Source: Lumbricus rubellus
Taxonomy: Eukaryota; Annelida; Clitellata; Crassiclitellata; Lumbricidae
NCBI GenBank assembly: GCA_945859605.1
Contig: OX243811.1
Coordinates: 59,186,044-59,250,043 of the forward strand
Direction: 5' to 3'
Length of the DNA stretch: 64,000 nucleotides
Shown: positions 1 to 13,434 of the stretch, piece by piece
Position numbering within the stretch: the stretch's first letter is position 1
How the letters are laid out: every line of letters begins with the position of its first letter
The notes under the pieces: model-generated
Database searches by the model: none
Seen by the model: the letters and a program-made list of their open reading frames with translations, nothing else
Told to the model about the DNA's origin: nothing
Position numbers and translations under genes: made by a program

Positions 1-721
1 TATGGAGTCGATCGCCATCTGGTTCTGCAGCCGTATTATCGTTGAAGTGTACAAAACGCTTGATTTCTTCCCATCTGTTGACTGTCATGACTTCCGATAC
101 GTTGTTTACTTTGTATTTGGCATTCCAGTATCTTCTTGCACTGGGTAGTACAATCAGAGACATCCACATGGTTATGCCCAGAAACTTTTCTAACTCTGGA
201 ACTGTCAGCTTGAGGGGTTTCTCAGGACGAATTTGAACAGCGTAAAGGTTAGTCTGTTCAACGATATGCTGCTCCAGCGTAACTGGGAATAACTTCCTAA
301 AAAACTGAATAGGAGTTTTTAAATCCACAACATCCGGACCAAGACTCTCATCGCCGGAGAAGGGTGATCGCCTTTCTACCGTATCCTTAGAAGTTTTCCA
401 CAGAAGTCTGCGTTTCACTTTGGCTGCTCTAGTCTTGGATATCCCAGTGCTTGTTGTCGGCATGTTGAGACACGGAGACTCCGGGCGCTCAAGGTCGCTG
501 TGCTCTTCTGAAATTTCATCCCTGTCCACTGGTGGATTATGATCCTCATCATGCTCTTCTGAATTTTCATCCCTGTCCAAAGGTGGATTATAATCCTCAT
601 CATGTTCGTTGTCTGATGACAACTGACTGTCATCACTCTCAACAGGAATTATTCTTCTAACCACCACCTTCTTCTTCATCTTTCTTTTTCCATAAAACGA
701 TTTCACATTCATGGTAGCCAT
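1..721 (-). CDS. piggyBac-type transposase, N-terminal part (runs off window start)
   Basis: Reading the minus strand from an ATG at 721 gives 240 uninterrupted codons to the window edge. The first ~110 residues are acidic and low complexity, with two near-identical acidic repeats containing YNPPLDRDE and HNPPVDRDE. After that comes the start of the DDE_Tnp_1_7 fold seen in piggyBac/PGBD proteins: a TPIQFFRKLFP-like helix, a LTVPELEKFLGI segment, then MWMSL, ARRYWN and MTVNRWEEIKRF. Family knowledge places the catalytic aspartates further C-terminal, outside this window. A piggyBac TIR with TTAA lies upstream of the ATG. The open frame suggests a young copy; whether it is intact or active cannot be judged from the N-terminus alone. 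Confidence 0.85.
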   Translation of the reverse strand, partial: MATMNVKSFYGKRKMKKKVVVRRIIPVESDDSQLSSDNEHDEDYNPPLDRDENSEEHDEDHNPPVDRDEISEEHSDLERPESPCLNMPTTSTGISKTRAAKVKRRLLWKTSKDTVERRSPFSGDESLGPDVVDLKTPIQFFRKLFPVTLEQHIVEQTNLYAVQIRPEKPLKLTVPELEKFLGITMWMSLIVLPSARRYWNAKYKVNNVSEVMTVNRWEEIKRFVHFNDNTAAEPDGDRLH

Positions 722-1535
722 CTGCTAAATCAATATACATAACAAATTATTGCCGTTATAAACATTACTGGTGTCAAATAAATATTTGCGATATCTAAAA
801 TATAACTTTACAATATATGGATCTAAACTACTACTTGAAACTTGTAGTCAATTTTCGTAATTACCATAATTGCAAGTAATGTAGGCCTATCTGCCCATAA
901 TTATCTAAGAGCCACAAATCCTAAATATGACTCCAATTACATAAAAAAAAATCCATATTTACTCCCAAATACTACATTTTCGTTTCCTAATTATATACAC
1001 TGGTATTTCATACCAATAAATTAGTATAACATAATCATAAAATGTTATCACAATGTTATCTAGTCAATATTACTAATAAATCACAATTATACCTGACTTA
1101 TCCAACAATGAAAAAGTTCTGTTGAAACGGAAAGCAGTCATCAGCATAGTGTTTATGTTGCATGATGATGCCAATCGGCATACCATTTTCGTAATTCTTT
1201 GTTACAATAGTCGTTTATTCTAACTCTACCAACTAAATTCTATCATAAAAACACACAAAACGGATATTTGACGTAGTTTAAATTTTACCTGGATATGAAA
1301 TCCAACAATAATGAAAAAATGTGGAAAATTCTGATTTCGTCGATAAATACACGGTATTTCGGAAATATTTAAGAAATAGAACAAGAGCATAGATATATAA
1401 ACAAAGACTAGATTTCAGTTTATTATTATATCTACTATCCGAGAGAAACGCATAGTGATGCCAATTGGCAGCGTAGAGTTTATTGAACATGCATGGCAGA
1501 AATGATGCCAATCGGCATCACTATGCGGTAGAGGG
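1..1535 (-). mobile_element. piggyBac transposon, 5' portion with terminal repeat and TTAA
   Basis: On the minus strand the element begins at 1535 with CCCTCTACCGCATAGTGATG directly next to TTAA at 1536-1539, the expected piggyBac terminus and target. Subterminal copies of GATGCCAATCGGCAT or a variant lie at about 1163-1180, 1457-1472 and 1503-1520; they are near-palindromic and are candidate transposase binding sites. The AT-rich 722-1130 stretch between TIR and ATG has no coding signal and probably holds promoter and 5' UTR. The other end lies outside the window. Confidence 0.8.
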
Positions 1536-1686
1536 TTAATGTAGGAGTGAGCTTGGAAATGCCAGATCATTGGCTTTGATAGGCTTAAGTGAGTTTATTA
1601 ATAATCTCCATTATCTGCGAACGTATGATAAATTTGCATATAAGGTTCCTTAAAATGAAATGAGCTGTGTTCCATTGATTGGATAG

Positions 1687-1847
1687 GACAATCGTTTCTG
1701 CGTCAGTACATTGGGTGCTATAAAGATAACTTACATGTAACTCGAGCAATGGAACAGAAATTCTCTTGGGAAAATGCACGAAACAACACGGTGGAATCCT
1801 GTGCAAGACACTGCACCTCACTTAACTACATGTACGCTGGACTGCAG
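1687..1847 (+). CDS. Gene A exon: WSC domain, first half
   Basis: Acceptor TTGGATAG before 1687, donor GTATAC after CAG. The reading contains RQYIGCYKD and ends [10 protein letters not shown], the expected start and middle of a WSC domain (YIGC, then C..C, then YAGLQ). It ends in phase 0, as do the matching exons of genes B and C. Confidence 0.78.
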
Positions 1848-4800
1848 GTATACCCTGAATATAGGCCTAACTCTCGAATGACGCATTTATTTTATTTTTC
1901 TCCACTCCAGCACAAGCATGTGTTTTGTTGCAAGCAAGATTTGACAAAATTAAATTTTGTTTGGCTACAATAATTATTAATTATGCTGAGAACAGCTCGG
2001 AGCACGACGCAACTTTTACTCCACTGAATGAAAAGTAAAAAATAGTTAATTATAGAACACATTATTTTCAAAAACTCATTTCCGACTACAATCTCACATT
2101 TTAACTCATACAGTATTTGATAACAATTACTCTGGGTAATATTTATTCACTAATTGCTTGTTTTCTCTGAGCGCATGATTCGCAGAAGGGGTGTAGATCT
2201 ATGCTCCATAACATGTGTAATTGTGTATAGGCTATTCATATAATTATTCAATCACCTTGTCACCTTGTGCCGTCGATTCGTGGAACCTTAGCGACCGCTG
2301 TGATAAACCTCCTCCATGTCTTACGATCTTCCGTCGCGTCTCTCAATTCCTCCAGTTTCATCTTTGTTCTCTCGTGTATTTCTTCCATCCACCTTCTTCT
2401 TGGGCGTCCTCTCTTCCTTTTTCCCTCTCCGCAGGCCAACATCATCTCTTTTTCCAGGCCGTTTGCTCGCATCACATGTCCAAAGAACGCCATTTTCTGC
2501 CTTGCCGCTCTCTGTCCCAATGACATATTCCCTCTTGACTGTCCGATCTCTTGTAATACGGATTCATTTGTTCTTTTTTCAATCCACGAAGTTCTTAATA
2601 CCTTCCTCCATATCCACATTTCGCAAGCATCGATTTTCCTTTCTAAGGCCTTTGTTTTTGTCCACGTTTCACATCCATACAGCACCACTGGGAATATCAT
2701 TGCCTTTACAATTCTTGTCTTCGTCATTAGGCTCACGTGTTTATCCTTCCATATGTTCTCCAGCCCCTTCGCTGCTGTCTTTCCCAAAGCTATCCTTCGT
2801 CGTATCTCTCTGTCACATCCACCATCGCTTTCTATCATGGCTCCCAAGAAGCAAAAACTTGTCACCACCTCCAACTCCTCCCCGTCCACTTCCTTCAAAG
2901 CTTGTCCAATTCTCTGTTGTCATGATCTTGGTCTTCTTTAAGTTGAAAAACAATCCTGCTTTCTCACTTTCTGCTTGTAGTTTTCTGATGATAGCTTTTA
3001 AATCCTCTTTTTTTCCCTGCCAGCAGTGTTGTATCGTCTGCATATCTTAGGTTATTCAGTGTCCTACCCGCTATCCTCACTCCCGCATTTGCCTCCTCTA
3101 GGCCTGCTTTTCTCACTATCATTTCAGCATATAGATTAAACAGGTATGGCGATAGTATGCATCCTTGTCGTACTCCTTTCTTTATTTGGAAACTTGTAGT
3201 TTCACCGTGTTCTGTCCTGACCACAGCCATCTGGTTCCCATATAAGTTCTTGAGGAGCTTTATGAGGTGTATTGGTATCCCCATATCGCGCAAAGTCTTC
3301 CACATCAGAGCATGATCGATGCAATCGAAGGCCTTGCTGTAATCTATAAAGCATATGTGTACCTGCTGTCCAAATTCTCTTTGCCTTTCCATTATCCACC
3401 TGAGGTTCGCTATGTGGTCTCTTGTTCCTCTCCGTCTCCTGAAACCTGCCTGATACACCGGCAGTTCCCTCTCAATCGTGCTCTCCATTCTTTTATGTAT
3501 AATTTTAAGTAGAATCTTACTTGCATGAGATATCAACGCTATTGTTCTGTAGTTTTCGCATTCTCTGGCATCGCCTTTTTTGAATTATTCAATAGTAACG
3601 CAAATTTCATATTATTATTATCAATTCCTAGGTCTTCTCCAAGATGGCTGAATAATTATATGAATAGTCTATACACATGTTATGGAGCATAGGTCTACAC
3701 CCCTTCTGCGAATCATGCGCTTCAATGCGTGAACCATATTATGGTTCACGCATGAAATTTGCGTTACTATTAAAATTTAACATCATTAAATTTAGTTCAG
3801 CGCAAGAAGAGCTTACTAGGCCTAGGCCTAGGCCTACTGCTTGTTTTTAAATTAGCGCTATGGTTTTTTCTGATTGTAGTTAATATAATCAAATATAAGT
3901 CAATTAATTATTGTAGTTCAGTTTCGAGTGCTTCTGTGGAAACTCCTATGATAGATATGGTCTGTTACCTGAAAATAGATGCAATATGACATGTGATGGT
4001 AACAGTAGTCAAATCTGTGGAGGATCCAATGCGAACAGTGTATACGCAGGTTAGTCCATGAATGTACGATTTTCCCATATTATAGCTTTTAAAAATATAA
4101 TTATTGACTTTCTTTGCACTAAAAATCCCATCAAAATGTCTTCACAGATCAAGAAGGCCTATCCCATTTAAGTAGATATAAATATTATGGTTGAACAATC
4201 GCTTTTAGCTCCGCCCCGTTAAGCTGTAGGTTATACACTCTACATGTAGGCCTAGATGAACAGCAGCTATCAGCTTCAGAACCATAGAGATGTATTAAAA
4301 TATAAGGCTAGAGGGAATATCACGCCGTCATATTGATGTCGCTTCTGTAATCGTGCCGGCCAATCAAATCACGTCTAATCGACAGTAATCGTGCCGACCA
4401 ATCACAGTCTTACACCTTCCAACAGCTGGAAAAGTAAAAAAAATTAAAACTAACATGGCTTGTGACGTCACTGGCGTGATTACCGTTAAATATATATTAA
4501 GGTCGTTGATGACTTCACTTTTTTATGCAGAGGAGATAGGCCATATTCTCTCTAGCCTATATATTTTATATATATAGCGTACATCTCTATGTTCAGAACA
4601 TTAAAATAGGCTACCTAGGTTCGAGTTATCCACATTCTAATTAGGCTACTTAAAGGCTTCCGTTATATTTTTAGTCTTAAGAAGAGGATATGGTTTTAAT
4701 GGGAATTTTTCACTCAGAATGATTCACCTTGTCGATTGGCGTCTGTTTCTTCATTGTAAAAATTATTAATTTTATCAAACGCCCAGTTTAGGTTAGCCTA

Positions 4801-6361
4801 TTCCTTTAGATCTTATTTGTCCATTTAGTTAGGAAGTTTATATAGCGCATATTCATGGTAGGCTACCCAGAAACGCTTCCGACCCAACCACGGGTACGTG
4901 GGTCTAAATAGGCTTACGACATATTTAGATTCGGACAGAGTGGAGTGACTCCTGGATAATTAGTAGTAGGCCTACCATAATAGTACCATACATGGCTAGA
5001 TTGTATAGATAGATGAGGCCATCAAAATACAGCACTAGTTAAACACACTTGCCAGCTCCAAATAATGTGCGCTTTCTTATAACCATACAATCTCTATGTC
5101 TTTCAGTGAACGATGTCCGATGGTGCTCAAAGGACAAAAACTGTATGCAGAAGGAGTCTTGCACCGTCATAGACTTGAAATATCCAAATGTTCCACGATG
5201 TCGATGCAAAGCCGGTTTCCATAGATTGAACAAAAGGGACTATTGCACAGGTAAGCTGTAGATATCGGATGCGAGATTGGTTCTTGCTTAGGGTGCTTAG
5301 TCCAACACATAACTTATAACTTGAAAGGTCGGAGGTTTGTAATCCATGCTAGGCTGAACTTTTATGCTTTTCTCAATGAAACCAGAACAATTGACATGAG
5401 TCGATCTCCTTTCATCTACGGCATATTTCTTAACTCTCAAATTAAGTCTAACTCTTAATTTGTGCGCTCTGACTGTTTATCAGAGTAAACGGTGATTATA
5501 GCTTATGTTGCTCTATGTTAATGAGGCGTCAAAAACAGTGGATGACCTCACTAAAAGTGATATAACGTTTGTTCTGTTTGAAGTATTTTAGAGACATTTG
5601 TCCTTTGTAGCCTACGTGCTTAAGAATTGCCTTTAAGCCTGTAAAATTTGATTTAAAAAATGTCAATCCTGGCCAAGGTGGTATTGTTTTATCCCATCCT
5701 GTATATTTGGCCTATATTTCCTGCAGATTTTGACGAGTGTATATCGGGTAATTCAACGTGTAATACATCATCAGAAAACTGCGTTAACAGCATTGGCAGT
5801 TTCACATGCGTATGCAGAGATGGCTTTATAAATACATCCGGAAAGTGTGAAGGTAGGCAAATGCGAAACTTGATTCTTGACGATGGTTTGATTGATAAAG
5901 TAATTGTACTTTCAAATGACTTCAACAGGTCAGGTCGTAATAAACGGATGGTTTTGATTTTAAAGTTTAAACACTGAGTCGGTCGTAACAAATACATAAT
6001 ATAATATGTGTTTATTAGGCTACGACCGACACATTGTTGAAACTTTCAAATCAAAAGCAACCGTATTGCAATAGAAACATTTTTATAACAGGTCTAATAA
6101 GCAGAACACACGTTCACAATAGTTAACATCAACATGTGATTTATCTGTGAATTTCTTTCAAATCAAATCAAATAAAAATCAGTTTATTCTGAGAATGAAC
6201 AAGAGACAAACAAACAAAACCAAGGTATACTGCAAAGAAAAATACTAGACTACACATGAATAAAAATTAATGTTCGTAGGACACCTTGATTGAATGAACG
6301 GTGAACACTCAGAAAGGGTTTGCTTATAATAATAATAAATAATAATAATAAGCCTAGTAAC

Positions 6362-6402
<41 letters not shown>

Positions 6403-6425
6403 TAATAATAATAATAAGCCTAGTA

Positions 6426-6489
<64 letters not shown>

Positions 6490-6499
6490 TAATAATAAC

Positions 6500-6556
<57 letters not shown>

Positions 6557-9500
6557 GCACACCTCTTTCAGCGTCTTTCTGTTTGTACTCAACGCTTTAA
6601 CGCTGTTTCTTTTCGCTATACCTTTGCACAATCGACCGGTGACGACGACCGCTAACTCCAGAACAACACTGTTTTTAGTATTTATTGTTTTTAAAGCCTG
6701 AGGGATCATAAATACCTCGGGCGCTTAAAAAAAAAAATAATAACGTCGTTGTGAAACTCGATTTATCAAACGCCTTCAATAGTCTCTACCGAGACCGCAT
6801 GCTGGCTTCAGTGATCGAGATCTTACCCGACCTGGCTCCATACTGTCTCCAATCCTACGCCGAAGAATCGACACTAAAATTCGGCGGCTACACGGTTCAA
6901 TCTCGAGTGGGGCCTCAGCAAGGCGATCCGCTGGGACCCTTGCTTTTCTGCCTGCCTCTGCAGCCTATTCTTCTTCAGTTGGTCTCACCCCTATCATTCG
7001 GATACCTCGACGATCTCACCCTCTAGTGTTTAGTGTTTAGTGTTTAGTGGCGTTTGATACTCGGCGGGAAGGCGGAAATGGTCGCAGCTGATGTTGACTT
7101 CATCGAGAGAACGTGCTCCACTATGGGCCTGACACTTAACCGTTCCAAATGCGAGGTGTTAACACGCGGCAAAAACAACACAGGATACGATTCTTTTAAA
7201 GATTTTAAACTAATTGATGTGGACGAAGCCCAGCTACTCGGCGCTCCACTCTCATCGGGAAAAGCGCTGCAGCAATGTCTTGAGAGTAGAACCAAAGAAC
7301 TTGAGGAGAGTCTGAACAAATTAGCTCTCATAGCCAGGCAGGATGCACTCCTGATTTTGAGAAGTTCGCTCGGTACACCTAAATTGGTTTACACTCTCCG
7401 ATGCCATCCAAGCGACAAACATCCCGAATTGGAGACCTACGACACCAAACTACGCAAAGGTTTAGAAAAGATTCTCAACATTTCTTTAAACGATAACCAA
7501 TGGACACAAGCCTCATTGCCCATAAAGATGGGTGGTCTGGGGATTCGGAGAGCGTCTTCGCTAGCACTTCCAGCCTTTCTGGCATCAGCTGCAAGCACTC
7601 TTCCTCTCCAGACTCTCATTCTCAATTCTATTAATCTCGAACAGGACTCACACTTTCAATCAATGACGACCGAGTGGCGTTCCAAGACAGAATTTGATGA
7701 AGCAGGAATCATGCCAACAAATCAACAAGCATCATGGGACAAACCATCGTTGGAGAAAACTGCGAAGTCACTGCTTGAAAACACAGTGGATGTATATAAC
7801 ATCGCACGACTAAAAGCAGTCTCATCGCCCCACGCTAGTGACTGGCTCCATGCGTTACCGATATCCGCATGTGGTCTACGACTGGATGACGAGGATGTTC
7901 GAGTTGCCGTCGGCTTGCGACTTGGGGCCGCAATATGTGAACCTCACACTTGCGCCTGCGGAGCTCAAATCGACGCCAGAGGCAGCCACGGCCTGTCTTG
8001 CTCTCTCGGCTTCAGACGAATAGCAAGACATAGCACGATCAACGACATTATATACCGCTCCCTTTCAAAGGCAGGAATCCCGTCAATAAAAGAGCCACCA
8101 GGTCTACTTCGCACGGATGGCAGACGACCAGACGGCCTTACCATGATTCCATGGCGTGCGGGTCGTCATCTTGTGTGGGATGCGACAGTGGTGGACACTC
8201 TGACACCATCATACATCCAGGCCACAGCTTCGACGGCGGGCGCGGCTGCTGAGATTGCAACGGAAAAGAAAAACACTAAATACGTCTCTCTTGTAAACAC
8301 TCACTTTTTCGTTCCTTTAGCCCTTGAGACCTTAGGACCCATTTGCAGACTTTCTGTCTGATTTAGGTCGCATTCTAACATTGTCTTCCGGTGATATGAG
8401 AGAGACCTGTTTTTTGCTGCAACGCCTCTCTATTACTGTCCAGCGCTTCAACTCGGTGGCCTTTCGAGGCACTTTAGCTGAGCCGAAGCCAGAGGACATG
8501 TAACTATAGCTATAGCTTTTCTAGTTGATTGTATTTTCTGTTGTTAATATGTTGTCTTGAAGATATTATTAAATTAAAGCTATAATAAAATATTTTTAAA
8601 AAAAATTATAATAATAATAATAATTTACACTCTCGTTTCGATTCTGTCAAGAGCAATGGAGAAACTTGAGCAGATACCTAAGCAGGACGCACTCCTGATA
8701 CTGCGGTGCTCAATAGGGGTTCCGAGGCTAATACATATTCTGCGGTGCACGCCCTGCTGCGATCACCCGGGCCTCATGAAATTCGACGAGGGGTTGCGCG
8801 TTGGGACTGAAAACATTCTTAATATCGCTCTATCGGACGATCAATGGTCACTCGCTACCCTGTCAATCAGGATGGGCGGTCTGGGAATAAGGAGAGCATC
8901 TTCGTTGGCACTTCCAGCATTTTTAGCCTCAGCCGCAAGAACTCAACTTACCCAATCGCTCATCCTCGCACTCACAGAAGTTCCAGACGATTCTGTGCTG
9001 GAAACATACAGAACCAGATGGCAACAGAGCTCCACGGAAACGATTGAATTTCCAGCTTCCGGCAGCAAGCAGTCCGCATGGGACACACCTCTTTTGTCAG
9101 CTGAATTATCAGAGATTACATCGCACGCTCGTGACTCGTATGATCAGGCAAGACTCAATGCGATTCAAGCTCCACATGCTTCGGACTGGCTCTTCGCCCT
9201 TCCGCTGGCTGCCCAAGGCTTAAGACTCAGCGACGAGGAGATGAGGGTGGCAGTAGGCCTTAGACTTGGAGCGGTCATCTGCGCCCCACACGCTTGCACA
9301 TGTGGTACAATGGTTTCGGCCAGAGGTTCGCATGGTCTCTCTTGCTCACTGGGCTTCGGCAGACAAGCCAGACAGTCCTCTGTAAACGAAATTGTACTTC
9401 GCAGTCTCATCAGGGCAGGCATACCGTCGATCAGAGAGCCAGCTGGCCTCACCCGTCTGGATGGGAAAAGACCAGATGGTCAAACCCTCATTCCGTGGAA

Positions 9501-9936
9501 AAGTGGGCGTTCACTTATTTGGGATGTGACCATTGTGGATACCCTAGCACCATCCTACCTGGCTGAGACTTCTACAATGGCGGGCGGAGCTGCTGAAATA
9601 GCCGTTGCTAGGAAAAATCTTAAATACTCTGAACTCCAAACGAGATACAGTTTCACCCCGGTTGCGATAGAAACGCTGGGACCGATGGACCAGGAGGGTC
9701 TGGCCTTCATCACAGAACTTGGCAGACGATTGTCTCGCGTTACTGAAGACCCTCAAGAAACCTTCTTCCTGTTCCAGAAGATATATGTAACAGTTCAGCG
9801 ATTCAACGCCATCGCATGCCTGGGCTCGACGAGGCCATGTCTTGGCGGGTTTGAAATCGGTGATAAGTCCGCATTGTGATGAAATAACCAAGTGGAGGAA
9901 AACGACAGCATTTGCTATAATAATAATAATAATAAT

Positions 9937-9983
<47 letters not shown>

Positions 9984-11334
9984 GCTACCTCCTTCAAAGA
10001 ATCTCGATAGCAGTCCAGCGGGGCAACGCCATCTGCTTCTCTTCCACATTGCCTCTGTAACAATACTACAGGGTGCGGCCAAAAAAAATACCCCTTTACG
10101 AAAATCGCGATTTCTCAAAAACCGCTGCTCATTTTGTTATAAAACTTCACCAGTCTATTTGACTCATATTTATCTACAACTTGGCTAAATTTAATGAAAT
10201 TCGAATCATGAACACCAAAATGGTGCAACCCTGAAGTGAAACAATGCAATTTTCGTTTCAACAGACATTTAGTGACAGCAATAAGTAACAAAGTAACGGC
10301 GCAAACAGAAATGTAACAAAGTTCAAGGTTACTTATTGTTCTTGACAAGATTAGGCCACACTGTTAAGTTTTGTGCAATGAATGTTCGAAGTGAACACCG
10401 TTTGCTTTTACTCAAGCTTGCAGACGTTTTCGAAAGCCCAGAACAGACTTCTGAGTGGTCTCAAGTGGCAGGCCATTCCTAATGATTTGCAGCGTATTTT
10501 TCAGTTCAGAAATGTTCTTTGGCTTTGTGGTAAGTTTGTTGTAAGTCTCAAGCATTGCACCCCATGTCTGGGGTGCGTCGAGTGCGTTCATATCTTGGGA
10601 ATTTGGCGGCCACGAATCCTTGTCGATGAAGTCAAGACAGTGGCTTAATGTTAACCAATCTTGGGCCAGCTTGGCGCCGTGAGCGGGCGCTCCATCTTGC
10701 TGAAAAGGGAACTGATTTCCCAAGACAGTGTGACAATCATCGACAAGCTTAGGCAAAAGATTCTCCACGTAGTAGGCTACTTAGCATTGACTTTGACCTT
10801 CTCGTCAATGAATTGTAAGCGTTCTTTACCCTCATAACTGACACATGCAGAAAGAATGATGTGGGGAGAGAACTTAGCTCTTTCGACCAACAGACGCTTG
10901 GATGGATATCGGCTTTTTACTTCTACGCACAGAGTGCCACAGACTCGATTGTTTTGATTATTAATTGGTGGATTGATGTAAAAGATCTTTTCATCGGTGA
11001 AGAACACGATCCGCAAAGCGGAAATGACGTAATTATGGCACATCACAGGCTATTTTATGTAAAAATATGATTTCTTATTTCGTGAATGCTTTGTTCAGTT
11101 GAAAAAATGAAGTTCTTTCTTCTGCCTGATGTCTTGATCACAAAAATAAAGATACTGGCATAAAATTTTCAGAGAATGTGTAAAAATATGTTACGAATAA
11201 GAATGAAAATATTTGTAACAAAATATTCGGCGGTTTTCGAGAAATCGCAATTTTCGTAGGGGGGTATTTTTTTTGGCCGCACCCTGTATATAATCCGACT
11301 GTTGTTGTATAATATTAATAATAATAATAATAAT

Positions 11335-11430
<96 letters not shown>

Positions 11431-13369
11431 CAGATTGGCCTCCAAGGGAGCCAACTCTCATTCAGTGCCCAAAATTATGACCTATTTATCACCAACACAA
11501 TTAGGCGTGGGTGTTCCAGGCGGAGCGGAGGCTGCAGTTCATGCTTCACGTCGTTTCCTGGCTGAGTTGGATTCAAACGCCGTCTTCGTGAAGCTGGACA
11601 TATCAAACGCGTTCAATAGTTTGCATCGGGACCGCATGCTGGAATCTGTTAACACTCTTCTACCAGAGATCGCACCTTACTGTCATATGACTTACGCTGA
11701 AGCTTCCAAACTCAAATTTGGTAAATACACAATAGCATCGATGACCGGCCCACAGCAGGGTGATCCGCTGGGCCCTCTGTTGTTTTGTCTCCCACTCCAA
11801 CCTGCCCTCCTCAAATTGACTTCCCCTCTAGCCTTCGGTTATTTGGACGACATATCCTTGGGCGGAGTGCGGACCATTAGCCACGGTGGAAGCAGACATA
11901 ACTTCTCTGGAGACAGAATGCGCGGAATTGGGTCTTGTATTCAACAGAGCAAAATGTGAAGTGACAGCCATTGATCTGCAGCTAGTCACACACATAACTT
12001 TTAGACAGTTCACGCGCGTGAACCGAGACTTCATTTGTCTTTTAGGTGCACCACTCTCCACCGGGTCGGCTCTTCAAATCGCACTCGGCGCCAGGGTGGA
12101 GGAACTAGCCAGAGCTATGATTAGACTAGGCATAATAGCCCGTCAAGACGCGCTGCTTATTCTCAAATGCTCGCTGGGTTCCCCAAAGTTACTATACAAT
12201 CTGCGTGGTGCGCCGTTTGTGGATCATCCTGCTTTGCTTGAGTACGACCAATATCTTCGAAAGGGCCTTGAAGACATTTTGAACATCAACTTGTCAAATT
12301 CACAATGGCTTCAGTCCACACTTCCCTTCAGCATGGGAGGACTAGGGATACGTAGGGTGTCATCGCTGGCGCTTCCTGCCTTTTTGGCATCTGCCGCGGG
12401 CACCCTCGTCCTCCAGTCTGACATCCTCGGAGAGCTCGATTATCAACCGGACCCGCAGGTGGAGAAGCTGATGGCGATGTGGCAGGAGGAAGTTGGGAAT
12501 CACTGAGGACTTCTCAACTCACATGCAATCTCAATGAGACAAACCGCTACTGCATAAAATATTCTCGGAGATATCCAACCCACTCACAGATAAATTTGAC
12601 CAGGAAGGCAATCACGACTAAACACGCCGGAGACTGGCTGATCACGTCTTGCGGTTTCAGATTAAGTGACGAGGCTATGAGGGTTGCAGTTGGTTTGCGC
12701 TTGGGAGCTAACATTTGCGAACCCCACGCATGCACTTGTGGCTCACTTGTCACTGCAAGAGGCGAGCATGGTTTATCTTGCTCGTTGGGTTTTGGTCGTA
12801 TGGCTCGCCATGGTACACTAAACGACTTGATCTACCGTGCTCTGATCAAAGCTGGATATCCGTCAGCCAAGGAACCTCAGGGCCTGGTAAGATCGGACGG
12901 CAAGAGACCGGATGGAATCACCCTCATCCCATGGAAAGCCGGCAGAGGTTTGGTGTGGGACGCCACAGTGGTGGACACACTTGCACCGTCTTACCTTGCC
13001 GCTACAGCCACTCGCGCCGGAGCAGCGGCTAGCCTGGCGGGGGACAGAAAGAACCAAAAATACAGCGCGCTCCTTGATGCTCATGTTTTCATCCCGGTTG
13101 CTTTGGAAACCCTAGGTCCGATCAACGACAAGGGCCTAGACTTTATCTCAGATTTGGGTCGTCGTCTTACAGAAGCTACCGGAGAACCCCGGGAATCAAG
13201 CTTTTTGTTCCAACGCATTTCCATAACTATAGGCTACAACGATTTAACGCTGTGGCTTTTTCAGGTTCCTTTATTAAGCCCCTGATGGACATGATTGAGG
13301 GCGGTTGCCCTCATTGAAATTGATGTGTTATGTTTGTATTGTTTGTTTAAGTGAATAAATGTGTGTGAT

Positions 13370-13434
<65 letters not shown>

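Larger units (their letters stand above)
9981..11309 (+). mobile_element. Dong/R4-type 3' fragment D3, split by a mariner-like element
   Basis: 9981-10068 encodes the terminal [21 protein letters not shown] peptide and stop, then 3' UTR. The UTR resumes after the mariner element at 11289-11309 and runs into the next TAA tract. Confidence 0.65.

Noticed and set aside
2316..3050. Plus-strand frames opposite the RTE remnant
   Set aside because: Shadows of the minus-strand LINE coding sequence; no domain, and the minus strand carries clear RT motifs.
6320..6655. Long Asn-rich or Ile-rich reading frames
   Set aside because: They are translations of the (AAT)n microsatellite; all frames of such a repeat are open and no start context or domain supports a protein.
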